Positions 32,322 to 40,043 are shown, counted from the first letter of the stretch. The stretch is 64,000 bases of DNA from T1Sed10-49 sp046498405 (GCA_046498405.1 JAWOAS010000050.1:9881-73880), one strand, 5' to 3'. Numbers and translations are program-made. The notes: generated by a model from the letters alone, not told the origin.

Positions 32322-33062
32322 GTGCATCGGGCCACCTGGCGCCGTCGAGCGCACCTGGCATGTGAGCCGCGGCCGCCGGACTACGCCGCGGGGCGGTCCT
32401 GCGCGGTGGCGACCTGCGAGCGGAGGCATTACGCCAACGGGCTCTGCGAGCTCCACGACCGCCGCCGGCGCCGTCACGGCGACCCGCTCGCCGACGTTGC
32501 CCCGAGGGGCACGCCACGGGCCTGCGCGGTCGAGGGCTGCGCGCTGCCCGTCGACGCCCACGGGCTCTGCCACGGCCACGACCAGCGCCGCCGGCGCACC
32601 GGGGACGTCGACGCCGAGCAGCCGCTCGAGCGTCGCCGCCAGCCGGAGGCCTGCGCAGCCGAGGGCTGCGAGCGGCCCACCCACGCCTCGGGCTGGTGCC
32701 AGACCCACTACCGCCGCGTGCGGGCCACCGGTTCGGCGAAGGAGGGCGAGCCGGTGCGCACCCCGGCGGGCAAGGGCTGCCTCAGCCACGGGTACCGCCG
32801 TGTGCCCGTCCCGCCCGAGCTGCGCCACCTCACCCACGGGCAGTCGCCCTATCTCGAGCATCGCCTCGTGATGGCGACGATGCTCGGTCGTCCGCTCAGG
32901 CGCGACGAGGTGGTCCACCACGTCAACGGCGTGAGGACCGACAACAGGCCGGAGAACCTCGAGCTGTGGACGACGGCGCATCCCAAGGGCCAGCGCGTCG
33001 AGGACAAGGTCGCGTTCGCACGGATGCTGCTCGAGCGGTACCGGCCCGACCTGCTCAACTGA
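32322..33062 (+). CDS. HNH endonuclease with three zinc-finger-like repeats
   Basis: A 246-residue protein. Residues ~25-140 hold three tandem CxxxxC...C..H units: CAVATCERRHYANGLCELH, CAVEGCALPVDAHGLCHGH and CAAEGCERPTHASGWCQTH, each followed by RRRR..G. The C-terminal third is an HNH nuclease: SPYLEHRLVMATMLGRPL, then DEVVHHVNGVRTDNRPENLELWT. This architecture occurs in phage and mobile-element-associated HNH genes. The GTG start at 32322 has GGTGAGGG upstream. It stands between tRNA-Gln and tRNA-Glu genes, a typical place for acquired DNA, though codon use and GC content match the neighbours. Confidence 0.85.
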   Translation: MHRATWRRRAHLACEPRPPDYAAGRSCAVATCERRHYANGLCELHDRRRRRHGDPLADVAPRGTPRACAVEGCALPVDAHGLCHGHDQRRRRTGDVDAEQPLERRRQPEACAAEGCERPTHASGWCQTHYRRVRATGSAKEGEPVRTPAGKGCLSHGYRRVPVPPELRHLTHGQSPYLEHRLVMATMLGRPLRRDEVVHHVNGVRTDNRPENLELWTTAHPKGQRVEDKVAFARMLLERYRPDLLN

Positions 33063-33145
33063 GGGAGGTCGGTGGCGGGGGTCGTGGTCGTCCCGCAGGC
33101 GCCGCTTCGAGGCGGGCGCAGGCGGGTGCGGTGACAACCGTTTCG

Positions 33146-33218
33146 TAGCCCCGACCGGATTTGAACCGGCGTTACCGCCTTGAGAGGGCGGCGTCCTTGG
33201 CCGCTAGACGACGGGGCC
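33146..33218 (-). tRNA. tRNA-Glu (anticodon CTC)
   Basis: A 73-nt tRNA on the minus strand. The acceptor arm is GGCCCCG with CGGGGCT, discriminator A. The D-arm contains TCTAGCGGCCAAGGA, the anticodon stem-loop is CCGCCCTCTCAAGGCGG with anticodon CTC (GAG codon), and the T-arm is GCCGGTTCAAATCCGGT. It matches the standard actinobacterial tRNA-Glu closely. CCA is not encoded. It points towards the HNH gene, tail to tail. Confidence 0.95.
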
Positions 33219-33280
33219 GTGTGGATGCTGCGGCGGCTGCGCCCCAGCGCGTCTGGCGACGCTGCGCACAGCCAGCGGCG

Positions 33281-33309
33281 AGCATAGCAACGCCCCGCAA
33301 CCGCGGCAA
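33281..33309 (-). promoter_or_regulatory. Promoter of tRNA-Glu
   Basis: Read on the minus strand, TTGCCG (33309-33304), a 17-bp spacer and TATGCT (33286-33281). Hexamers and spacing are identical to those at tRNA-Gln. The tRNA starts 62 nt downstream of the -10. Confidence 0.75.
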
Positions 33310-33391
33310 CGTCGTGGCGGTGCCGCTCGACGCGGCCACCGCCGGTGGGGCGCCGCCGAGCGACGGGCGGCCGCGGCGGGGCGCCCGCGTC

Positions 33392-33901
33392 CTAGCGGCG
33401 GTCCTTCTTCGCGGGCACGACGACGACCGGGCAGGGACTGTGCTGGGAGACCTGCTGGCTCACCGAGCCGAGGAGCAGGCCCTTGAAACCGCCCCGGCCA
33501 CGCGAGCCCACGACGATGAGGTCGGCGGAGTGCGCGTAGTCGAGCAGGACGCGGGACGGCTTGCGGTCGGAGACGATGACGGGCTCGACCTCGATGCCGG
33601 TGGTGTCGAGGTCGGCCACCATCCGGTTGACCTCCTGCTCGGCGCGCATCCGGGCGTGCTCCCAGTTGAGCTCGCGCTCGCGCTGGGCCTCGGCGCTGAG
33701 CTGCGGGTTCTGCGTCGCCCCGACGTAGGACGGCGAGTACGCCAGCGACGTCGTCATCGACGGCGTGGCCGGCTCGGTCGGGGGCTCGTAGACCAGCACG
33801 GCGACGAGTCGGGCGTTGCGGTTGCGGGTCTCCTCGGCTGCCCACTCAAGGGCTCGACGCGAGTGTGCGGACCCATCGACCCCGGCGACGATGACCTCCA
33901 T
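33392..33901 (-). CDS. Universal stress protein (UspA family)
   Basis: A 169-residue single-domain Usp. It begins MEVIVAGVDGSAHSRRALEWAAEE with the ATP-binding Asp and ends with the nucleotide loop IVVGSRGRGGFKGLLLGSVSQQVSQHSPCPVVVVP (GxxG..G(S/T) motif), so it belongs to the ATP-binding type. The middle (residues 45-85) is a longer, Ser/Thr- and Gln-rich insertion. ATG 33901 lies behind GGAAGG. The 287-nt gap to the divergent GNAT gene contains CCTATAC, a possible AT-richer -10 for this gene near 34005. Role: stress adaptation, target unknown. Confidence 0.9.
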   Translation of the reverse strand: MEVIVAGVDGSAHSRRALEWAAEETRNRNARLVAVLVYEPPTEPATPSMTTSLAYSPSYVGATQNPQLSAEAQRERELNWEHARMRAEQEVNRMVADLDTTGIEVEPVIVSDRKPSRVLLDYAHSADLIVVGSRGRGGFKGLLLGSVSQQVSQHSPCPVVVVPAKKDRR

Positions 33902-34188
33902 GCCTTCCACCCCTCGGTCCTGCGGCTGTCGTTGGCGTCGTGCTCCTGCGGTGGGGTGACCGCTCGCCGCCCCACATGCTCTGTCCTTCCCCATCCTCCC
34001 CTGTCGTATAGGACCCTTCCCTGGGAGGATCGGCAGTCGGTCGGGCGGGGACAGTCCCCACCGGCACGCTTTCCCGGGACGTTCGGCCGTGCGCGCGGGT
34101 AGCCGGCCGGGCCGGCAAGCCTTTGGGAGACCGGCTTGACGACGGCGTCACATTGACGCTGCAGACGCGGTGGGCCACGCTCGGGAGC

Positions 34189-35070
34189 ATGGCTCGCGAT
34201 GTGGTCGAGGTCGAGTTGCGCGACGGCAGTCGCGCGCTCGTGCGGCCGATCCGCCCCGACGACAAGGAGCGGCTGCGGGTCGGGCTCGCCAAGCTCTCGC
34301 CGCAGTCGCGCTACCTGCGCTTCCACACCCCGGTCGTCGAGCTCACCGACGAGCAGCTGCGCTACCTCACCGAGGTCGACTTCAAGGACCACGTGGCGTG
34401 GGTGGCCATCGACCCCTATGCGATCGATGAGCCCGGGATGGGCGTCGCGCGCTACGTGCGCCTCGACGAGGAGACCGTCGCCGAGGCGGCGATCACCGTC
34501 GCCGACGCCTACCAGGGACGGGGGGTCGGCTCGTTGCTCCTCGGCATTCTCGCGCGCTCGGCGCGCGAGAACGGCATCGAGACGTTCCGCAGCTACGTCC
34601 TCAGCGAGAACATCCCGATGCTGCGGATCTTCGAGCGTCTCGGGGCGTCGATCATCGGGCCCGAGGAGGACGCGAGCCTCGACGAGGGCGTGACGCGCAT
34701 CGACCTGCCGCTGCCCGAGGAGGCCGCCGGGATCGACGACGAGGTGCTGCGCAAGGTCATGCGCCACGCGGCCACGCGGGACCTGCCGCCCCTGCCGATC
34801 ATCTCGCGACCGATCTGGCGTGAGCTGCGCCCCGCCGGCCTCGGCTCGGCGACGGCCAAGCGCCGGGGCGACGGCGCAGGCGAGGACGGCGGGCAGCCCG
34901 ACGGGGACGATGCGGCCGAGGAGCCGCGGTCGGGCGCGGGCGGCGGGGACGATGCGGCCGAGGAGCCGCGATCGGGCACGGGCGCCGGGGACGAAGCGGC
35001 GGAGCAGCCGCGGTCGGGCACGGGCGCCGGGGACGAGACGGGCCACAGTGCCGCCCCGGGGGCCTCCTAG
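34189..35070 (+). CDS. GNAT acetyltransferase with repetitive acidic tail
   Basis: A 293-residue protein. Residues ~8-170 are a GNAT domain of the Pat-like type: VRPIRPDDKERLRVGLAKLSPQSRYLRFHTP, then VADAYQGRGVGSLLLGILARSARENGIETFRSYVL with the acetyl-CoA loop QGRGVGS, and NIPMLRIFERLGA. After residue 240 there are three 14-residue repeats (DDAAEEPRSGTGAG-like) that should be disordered. ATG 34189 is favoured (GGAGC upstream) over GTG 34123. Pat-type enzymes acetylate protein lysines, but here the target is unknown. Confidence 0.85.
   Translation: MARDVVEVELRDGSRALVRPIRPDDKERLRVGLAKLSPQSRYLRFHTPVVELTDEQLRYLTEVDFKDHVAWVAIDPYAIDEPGMGVARYVRLDEETVAEAAITVADAYQGRGVGSLLLGILARSARENGIETFRSYVLSENIPMLRIFERLGASIIGPEEDASLDEGVTRIDLPLPEEAAGIDDEVLRKVMRHAATRDLPPLPIISRPIWRELRPAGLGSATAKRRGDGAGEDGGQPDGDDAAEEPRSGAGGGDDAAEEPRSGTGAGDEAAEQPRSGTGAGDETGHSAAPGAS
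34906..35031 (+). repeat. 42-bp in-frame tandem repeat, three copies
   Basis: Units start at 34906, 34948 and 34990 and encode the 14-residue acidic/Gly-rich repeats at the C-terminus of the GNAT protein; a fourth partial copy begins at 35032. The copies differ by a few bases, so they are not recent exact duplications. Confidence 0.85.
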
Positions 35071-35486
35071 CCCACTGGGGGAGCGAGCGATCGGCGCACG
35101 CCGGGCAGGGCGAGCGCGACGAGCCCCGCAGCGGCGAGCCCGATGCCGAGGACGCTGCCGGGTCCACGGAAGGGCACGGCCGCGGCGAGCAGCGTGGCGG
35201 TGAGCACGACGACGCCGAGCGCCCAGCCCCAGCGTCGGGACCGCAGCAGCCCGACGGTCGCGGCGGCGAAGCCGGCGGCGGCCACGGCGAAGCCGATCGC
35301 GGCCTGCGGGACGACGGTGTCGCCACCGGGGCCGATCGCGTCGAGCAGCGGCACCGCGACGCCGGTGTGGGCGACGGCCATGAGGGCGGTGCCCAGCGCG
35401 AGGACGGCGAGGAGGGCCACGGCGGTGCGCCGGGCGGCGCGGTCACGGGGACGCACGGCCAGGGGGCGGGTCGGCGCGGGGCTCAC
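35067..35486 (-). CDS. Small four-helix membrane protein, unknown function
   Basis: 139 residues. A basic N-terminus (PRDRAARR) and four hydrophobic stretches (TAVALLAVLALGTALMAVA, AAIGFAVAAAGFAAATVGLL, ALGVVVLTATLLAAAVPF, VLGIGLAAAGLVALALP) predict a small inner-membrane protein. No family is recognised. GTG 35486 overlaps the stop of the cold-shock-like gene (GTGA), so both are translated from one message. It overlaps the convergent GNAT gene by 4 nt. Confidence 0.65.
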   Translation of the reverse strand: MSPAPTRPLAVRPRDRAARRTAVALLAVLALGTALMAVAHTGVAVPLLDAIGPGGDTVVPQAAIGFAVAAAGFAAATVGLLRSRRWGWALGVVVLTATLLAAAVPFRGPGSVLGIGLAAAGLVALALPGVRRSLAPPVG

Positions 35487-35689
35487 AGGCTCACGAGCTG
35501 CAGGGCGGTGACGCGGCGCTGCTCGCCCTCGCCCTCGACGCTGACGCGGACGCGCTGGCCGAGCCGCAGGTCCCAGAGGTGGGAGGCGGCGAACGTCGTC
35601 GCGTCGAAGGCGAGCTCCTCTTGGGAGTCGAGCAGCAGCGAGCCGCTGCCGGTCTGCGCGTCGAACTCCTTGATCGTGCCTTGCGGCAT
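35483..35689 (-). CDS. Cold-shock-like domain protein
   Basis: A 68-residue protein starting PQGTIKEFDAQTGSGSLLLDSQEELAFDATTF. The overall layout (GTIKxFD, G-x-LLLD, V-x-F/V-x-E, ending VTALQL) follows a CspA-type OB fold, but the RNA-binding RNP1 (KGFGFI) and RNP2 (VFVH) motifs are replaced by GSGSLLL and LAFDA. It is therefore unlikely to bind nucleic acid in the usual way. ATG 35689 follows GGAGCACC. It is coupled to the small membrane protein gene downstream. Confidence 0.75.
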   Translation of the reverse strand: MPQGTIKEFDAQTGSGSLLLDSQEELAFDATTFAASHLWDLRLGQRVRVSVEGEGEQRRVTALQLVSL

Positions 35690-35805
35690 CCGGTGCTCCT
35701 CGCTCGGGGAGGGCAGGCTAGCGCACCCACGGTGACCTGGCCTGGCGGTCGGCAGCCTCGGTGAGGGGAGTAGACTGCCGCGCGTCCGACGTCGACGGGA
35801 GGCGC

Positions 35806-36912
35806 ATGCCCGCAGACCGGCTCCGGGTGCTCGTGCTCTACGGTGGGCGCTCCGCCGAGCACGGGGTGTCCTGCCTCTCGGCGCGACACGTGCTCGACGC
35901 CGTCGACCGGGACCGCTACGAGGTCACGACGGTCGGCATCACCCGGCAGGGCCGCTGGACGCTCGTCGAGGACGCCCCGCCGACCGCCGACGGGGGGTTG
36001 CCCGAGGTCGCCGAGGTCGGCGAGACCGTCGCGCTCGTCCATACCCGCAAGGGGCCGCGGCTCGTGAGCTTCCGCGACGGCCTCATCGGCACCGAGCTCG
36101 GCGCAGTCGACGTGTGCTTCCCGGTCCTCCACGGCCCCTACGGCGAGGACGGCACGGTGCAGGGGCTGCTCGCGAGCCTCGGGGTGCCCTACGTCGGCGC
36201 CGACGTCGCCTCAAGCGCGGTGGGCATCGACAAGCGGCAGATGAAGAACGTCTTCAAGGCTCGGGGGCTGCCGCAGACGTCCTACCTCGCGGTGCGGCGG
36301 GCCTCCTGGGAGCGCGACCGTGGCCTGGCCCTCGAGGACGTCGAGGCGGCCCTCGACTACCCGGTGTTCACGAAGCCGAGCCGCCAGGGCAGCTCGATCG
36401 GCATCACGAAGTGCCGTGACCGCGAGGACCTCATCGCCGGTATCGAGGAGGCCTTCGCCCACGACCGCGTCGCCATCGTCGAGGCCGGCGTCGTCGGGGC
36501 CCGCGAGCTCGAGTGCGGGGTGCTCGGCAACGCCGAGATCGAGGTGACCCCGCCCGGCGAGGTGCGCACCGGCAAGGAGTTCTACGACTTCGAGGGCAAG
36601 TACCTCGACGCCGGTCTGCAGCTCGACTGCCCCGCCCGCGTCGACGAGGAGGTGCTCGAGACCTGCCGCGCCTACGCCCGCGAGGCCTACCTCGCGATCG
36701 GGGCGCGGGGGATGGCCCGCGTCGACTTCTTCTACCTCGAGGACTCCGGTGAGGTCCTCGTCAACGAGATCAACACCATCCCGGGGTTCACCCCGGCGTC
36801 GATGTTCCCGCGGGTGTGGGCCCAGGAGGGCCTCGATGGCCCGGCGCTCGTCACCCGCCTACTCGACCTCGCCCGTGAGGCCGCTGAGACCGATGCCCGC
36901 TTCGCCCCTTGA
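35806..36912 (+). CDS. ddl: D-alanine-D-alanine ligase
   Basis: A 368-residue ATP-grasp ligase that makes D-Ala-D-Ala for peptidoglycan. It shows VLYGGRSAEHGVSCLSA at the N-terminus, FPVLHGPYGEDGTVQGLL near 105, FTKPSRQGSSIGITK near residue 190 (ATP loop), GKEFYDFEGKYLD and the metal site GMARVDFFYLEDSGEVLVNEINTIPGFTPASMFPR. The omega-loop Tyr equivalent to E. coli DdlB Y216 (in GKY) is kept, pointing to D-Ala-D-Ala, not D-Ala-D-lactate. ATG 35806 follows GGGAGGC. TAGACT at 35771-35776 is the likely -10. Confidence 0.95.
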   Translation: MPADRLRVLVLYGGRSAEHGVSCLSARHVLDAVDRDRYEVTTVGITRQGRWTLVEDAPPTADGGLPEVAEVGETVALVHTRKGPRLVSFRDGLIGTELGAVDVCFPVLHGPYGEDGTVQGLLASLGVPYVGADVASSAVGIDKRQMKNVFKARGLPQTSYLAVRRASWERDRGLALEDVEAALDYPVFTKPSRQGSSIGITKCRDREDLIAGIEEAFAHDRVAIVEAGVVGARELECGVLGNAEIEVTPPGEVRTGKEFYDFEGKYLDAGLQLDCPARVDEEVLETCRAYAREAYLAIGARGMARVDFFYLEDSGEVLVNEINTIPGFTPASMFPRVWAQEGLDGPALVTRLLDLAREAAETDARFAP

Positions 36913-36919
36913 GCCGGTG

Positions 36920-37153
36920 CTAGAGCCGCACGACCGGACACGTCAGCGTCCGGTCGATGCCCTCGACCGCCTGGATGCGCGCCACGACCATGCGCCCGAG
37001 CTCGTCGACGTCGGCGGCGTGGGCGCGGACGATGACGTCGTAGGGCCCGGTGACGTCCTCGGCGGCCTCGACGCCGTCGATCGTCGCGATCTCCTCGGCG
37101 ACCTGCGCGGCCTTGCCGACCTCGGTGAGGATGAGGATGTACGCCGCGACCAT
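36920..37153 (-). CDS. Lrp/AsnC ligand-binding (RAM) domain protein
   Basis: A 77-residue stand-alone RAM domain: AYILILTEVGKAAQVAEEIATIDGVEAAEDVTGPYDVIVRAHAADVDELGRMVVARI. It has no DNA-binding helix-turn-helix, so it belongs to the short Lrp/AsnC-like proteins that are thought to bind amino acids and assemble with or modulate full-length Lrp regulators. The ATG at 37153 follows GGAGGACGGC. It ends 7 nt from the convergent ddl stop. This type is frequent in Actinobacteria. Confidence 0.85.
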   Translation of the reverse strand: MVAAYILILTEVGKAAQVAEEIATIDGVEAAEDVTGPYDVIVRAHAADVDELGRMVVARIQAVEGIDRTLTCPVVRL

Positions 37154-37251
37154 GCCGTCCTCCTCGCTGTCCCGCCGCCGGTGCGGCGCCTGACGACCAT
37201 CGTAGAGCCCGACCGATCACGTCAGCCCCTCCTCGCCCTGGAGCCTGCCCC

Positions 37252-37908
37252 ATGATCTTCACCGACCGCACCGACGCCGGCCGTCAGCTCGCTGACGCGC
37301 TCGCCGAGGAACCCGCCATCCGCGACGCCGACCGCGTGTGCGTGCTCGCGGTGCCGCGGGGCGGCCTGCCCGTGGGCGTCGAGGTCGCGCGTGCGCTCGG
37401 CGTGCCGCTCGACGTCTCGGTGGCGCGCACCCTGCGCTCGCCCCACGACCCTGACATCGCCTTCGGTGCCGTGGCGGCCGACGGCTACGTCCACATCGAC
37501 GAGGCCGAGGTCGAGCGCCTCGGGCTGAGCCAGGAGGAGATCGACGCCGAGGTCGAGGACCGTCGGCGGCGCATCTCGCGCCGCATGGGGATCTTCCGCG
37601 AGGTCCTCGACCCCGTCGACCTCGAGGGGGCGATCGTCATCGTCGTCGACGACGGCATCGCCACGGGGGCCACGGCGATGATGGCCTGCGGCATGGCGCG
37701 TCGCGCCGGCGCGGCGGAGGTCGTCGTCGCGGTGCCCGTCGCCCCCGAGGACGCCGAGGATCGGCTCACCGAGTGGGCCGACCGCGTCCTCGTGCTCACG
37801 ACGCCGGCGGAGTTCCTCGCGGTCAGCCAGGCCTACCAGGACTACACCCAGCTCTCCGACGAGGAGATCCTCGATCTCCTCGGCTCCGCCGCGGCGGTGG
37901 GATCGTAG
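37252..37908 (+). CDS. Phosphoribosyltransferase-like protein
   Basis: A 218-residue type I PRTase-fold protein. FTDRTDAGRQLADAL opens it, VCVLAVPRGGLPVGVEVARALG is the PPi loop, and IVIVVDDGIATGATAMMACGMAR is the PRPP-binding motif (DDGIATGAT). The family is common in bacteria, sometimes fused to dienelactone hydrolases, and the base used is unknown. ATG 37252 has no strong ribosome site. It lies 84 nt before thiL in the same direction, across an imperfect 36-bp direct repeat. Confidence 0.88.
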   Translation: MIFTDRTDAGRQLADALAEEPAIRDADRVCVLAVPRGGLPVGVEVARALGVPLDVSVARTLRSPHDPDIAFGAVAADGYVHIDEAEVERLGLSQEEIDAEVEDRRRRISRRMGIFREVLDPVDLEGAIVIVVDDGIATGATAMMACGMARRAGAAEVVVAVPVAPEDAEDRLTEWADRVLVLTTPAEFLAVSQAYQDYTQLSDEEILDLLGSAAAVGS

Positions 37909-37922
37909 CGGCGATGGCCCGT

Positions 37923-37994
37923 GGGCGGGCAACCGGTGGGCTCGACGCCACGCCCCATGGGCGGGTGGCCAACGGGCTCGAGGCCACGCCCCGT
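37923..37994 (+). repeat. 36-bp imperfect direct repeat before thiL
   Basis: Two copies (37923-37958 and 37959-37994), each GGGCGGG...GGGCTCGA(C/G)GCCACGCCCC, differ at a handful of positions. The second ends at the thiL start codon. The frame is open across them, so an upstream GTG (37921) could extend ThiL by 24 repetitive residues, which I consider unlikely. Confidence 0.65.
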
Positions 37995-39030
37995 GGTCGC
38001 TGAGTTCGCCCTCATCGAGCGCCTCGGGCGCTGGCTCGCCGGCGCCGGCGGCGGCGTCGAGGTCGGCCACGGCGACGACGCGGCGGTGCTCGCGCTCGAT
38101 GGCCAGGCCGTCCTCGCCATCGACGCCCTCGTCGAGGGTCGCCACTGGGACCCGGCGATCTCCTCACCCCACGACGTCGGCTGGAAGGCCGTCGCCGTCA
38201 ACGTCAGCGACGTCGCGGCGATGGGGGCCAGGCCCGTGGCCGCGGTCGTCGCGCTCCATGAGCCCGCTCCCGTGGCCCTCGCCGAGGTCGAGGCGTGCTA
38301 CGCCGGCATGGCCGAGGCCGCGGCGCGCTGGGGGGTGGCCCTCGTCGGCGGCGACACCGTCGAGTCGTCCTGCCGCGCCGTCGACCTCGCGATCCTCGGG
38401 CAGGTCGCGCCGGGCGCGGCGGTGACGCGAGGAGGAGCGGCGCCGGGGCAGCGCCTCGTCTGCGTCGGCGCGCTCGGCGCCGCCGCCGCGGGCCTCGCGC
38501 TCGCCCGGGCGGGCCTGGCGCCGCTCGCCGCCGGTGACCGGGCGGCCGCCCCCGCGGCGGGGCCGGCCCCACCGCAGGCCTCGGCGCTGCTGGCCGCGCA
38601 CCGTCGGCCGCAGGCGCTGCCTGCCGCGGGCGCGGCGCTGGCGGCGCACGGCGCGACGGCGATGCTCGACGTCTCCGACGGGCTCGGCGTCGACCTCGCG
38701 CGACTCTGCGCGGCCTCAGGGGTCAGCGCGCGCCTCGACGCCGGCGACCTGCCGATCGCCGAGGGGGTCACCGCGGCGGCGCGAGCCCTCGGCGTCGACG
38801 CGCTCGACCTCGCCTGCCGCGGCGGGGAGGACCTCGCCCTGCTCGCCGCCCTGCCCGCCGAGCGGGCCGACGCGGCGGTGGCCGCGGCGACCGCCGCCGA
38901 GGCGGGGGTGCCCGCGGCGGTCATCGGACGGCTCGGCGGGCGCGACCCGCAGACGCCGGTGCGTCTCGTCGTCGACGGGGTCGCGCGCGACCTCGGCGCG
39001 GCGGGCTACGAGCACTTCGCGCCGGACTGA
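37993..39030 (+). CDS. thiL: Thiamine-monophosphate kinase
   Basis: ThiL phosphorylates thiamine monophosphate to the cofactor thiamine diphosphate. 345 residues of the PurM/AIR-synthetase fold: EFALIERLGRWLAG at the N-terminus, VGHGDDAAVLALDG (Mg-ATP site), DALVEGRHWDPAISSPHDVGWKAVAVNVSDVAAMGARPV, VGGDTVESS and MLDVSDGLGVDLARLCAASGV near residue 225. The protein is Ala-rich in the middle. GTG 37993 is chosen because the family begins right there. The Asp-rich motifs for magnesium are intact. Confidence 0.92.
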   Translation: MVAEFALIERLGRWLAGAGGGVEVGHGDDAAVLALDGQAVLAIDALVEGRHWDPAISSPHDVGWKAVAVNVSDVAAMGARPVAAVVALHEPAPVALAEVEACYAGMAEAAARWGVALVGGDTVESSCRAVDLAILGQVAPGAAVTRGGAAPGQRLVCVGALGAAAAGLALARAGLAPLAAGDRAAAPAAGPAPPQASALLAAHRRPQALPAAGAALAAHGATAMLDVSDGLGVDLARLCAASGVSARLDAGDLPIAEGVTAAARALGVDALDLACRGGEDLALLAALPAERADAAVAAATAAEAGVPAAVIGRLGGRDPQTPVRLVVDGVARDLGAAGYEHFAPD

Positions 39031-39135
39031 GCCCGGCGTGGCCCGGCGGCCGCGCGGGCAGGATCGCCGCCGAGGAGCTACCGAGAGGTCGGGTCGGGGC
39101 CGAGACGACCGGTCGAGCGAGGGCAAGGAGGCAGG

Positions 39136-39822
39136 GTGCAGGGATCGTCGAGTGCGCTACGGCGTCGCTGGCGCGGCCTCGCGCGCCACCTCGGCGCGAC
39201 GGCGACCGGTGCCGACCCGATCCTCGGCATGCTCGTCAGCCGCTACACCGAGCCGCACCGGCGCTACCACACTCTCCACCACGTCGACGAGGTGCTCGAC
39301 GGCATCGACCGGCTCGCCACGGCGGGCGAGCCCCTCGAGGACCCGCACGCCACCGCGCTCGCGGCCTGGTTCCACGACGTGGTCTACGAGCCCGGCGACC
39401 CGTGCAACGTCGCGCGGTCGGCGCAACTGGCCACCGAGACCCTCGCGGCGGCCGGCGTCGACGAGGGCACCGTCGAGCGCACCGCCGCGCTCGTGCTGAC
39501 CACCGAGGACCATGTCCCCGACGGCCCCGACGCCGCGGTCCTCTGCGACGCCGACCTCGCGGTGCTCGGCCGGGAGCGTCGCGCGTACCTGCGCTACGCC
39601 CGCCAGATCCGCGAGGAGCACGAGCACCTCGACGACGGCGCCTACCGCGCCGGCCGTCGGGAGGTCCTGCGCAGCCTGCTCGAGCGGCCGCTGCCCTACC
39701 ACACCGCGACGATGCGGCGGGAGCGCGGGCAGCGGGTGCGACCCAACCTCCTCGACGAGCTCGAGCGCCTCAGCGACGACGGGCGCCCGGTCGGCGCAGC
39801 CCTGCGCGACGCAGCGCGCTGA
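39136..39822 (+). CDS. HD-domain metal-dependent phosphohydrolase-like protein
   Basis: A 228-residue helical protein. RYHTLHHVDEVLDGIDRL supplies the first His, ALAAWFHDVVYEPG the HD pair, and DADLAVLGRERRAYLRYARQIREEH a downstream Asp, which is the pattern of the COG4339-type HD hydrolases (about 200 residues). The physiological substrate of that family is not established. The GTG at 39136 is preceded by AAGGAGGC. Its last 53 nt overlap the convergent DUF4031 gene. It follows thiL by 105 nt but no link to thiamine is evident. Confidence 0.85.
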   Translation: MQGSSSALRRRWRGLARHLGATATGADPILGMLVSRYTEPHRRYHTLHHVDEVLDGIDRLATAGEPLEDPHATALAAWFHDVVYEPGDPCNVARSAQLATETLAAAGVDEGTVERTAALVLTTEDHVPDGPDAAVLCDADLAVLGRERRAYLRYARQIREEHEHLDDGAYRAGRREVLRSLLERPLPYHTATMRRERGQRVRPNLLDELERLSDDGRPVGAALRDAAR

Positions 39823-40036
39823 CGAGCTGGCGGCTGCTCACCGGCCTCGCCCCGAGCGTGAGCGCGTGCGCGCGCAGCTCGGTGGGGATGTCGTAGTGGT
39901 CGCCCTGGAAGTGCTCGCGCCGCAGTCCGAGGCGGGCGGCGAAGTCGTGGAGCTCGCCATGGCTCGCGTCGCTGGCGAGGTGCGCCCAGCGCCGGCCGCG
40001 CCACCGCCAGACCGCGGGGTCGACGAGGACGGCCAC
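39770..40036 (-). CDS. DUF4031 family protein
   Basis: 88 residues: AVLVDPAVWRWRGRRWAHLASDASHGELHDFAARLGLRREHFQGDHYDIPTELRAHALTLGARPVSSRQLVSALRRAGLR. This is the DUF4031 pattern (W-x-HL-x-SD, FQGDHYD, PVSSR). Function unknown; the conserved His/Asp residues hint at an enzymatic or metal-binding role. GTG 40036 lies 7 nt after the rpmB stop, so it is translated from the rpmB message. It overlaps the end of the HD-domain gene by 53 nt on the opposite strand. Confidence 0.85.
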   Translation of the reverse strand: MAVLVDPAVWRWRGRRWAHLASDASHGELHDFAARLGLRREHFQGDHYDIPTELRAHALTLGARPVSSRQLVSALRRAGLRRPGARRR

Positions 40037-40043
40037 CGCGATC

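Noticed and set aside
35806..36912. D-Ala-D-Lac (vancomycin-resistance type) ligase
   Set aside because: The omega-loop tyrosine equivalent to E. coli DdlB Y216 is present (GKY); depsipeptide ligases have Phe or other changes there.
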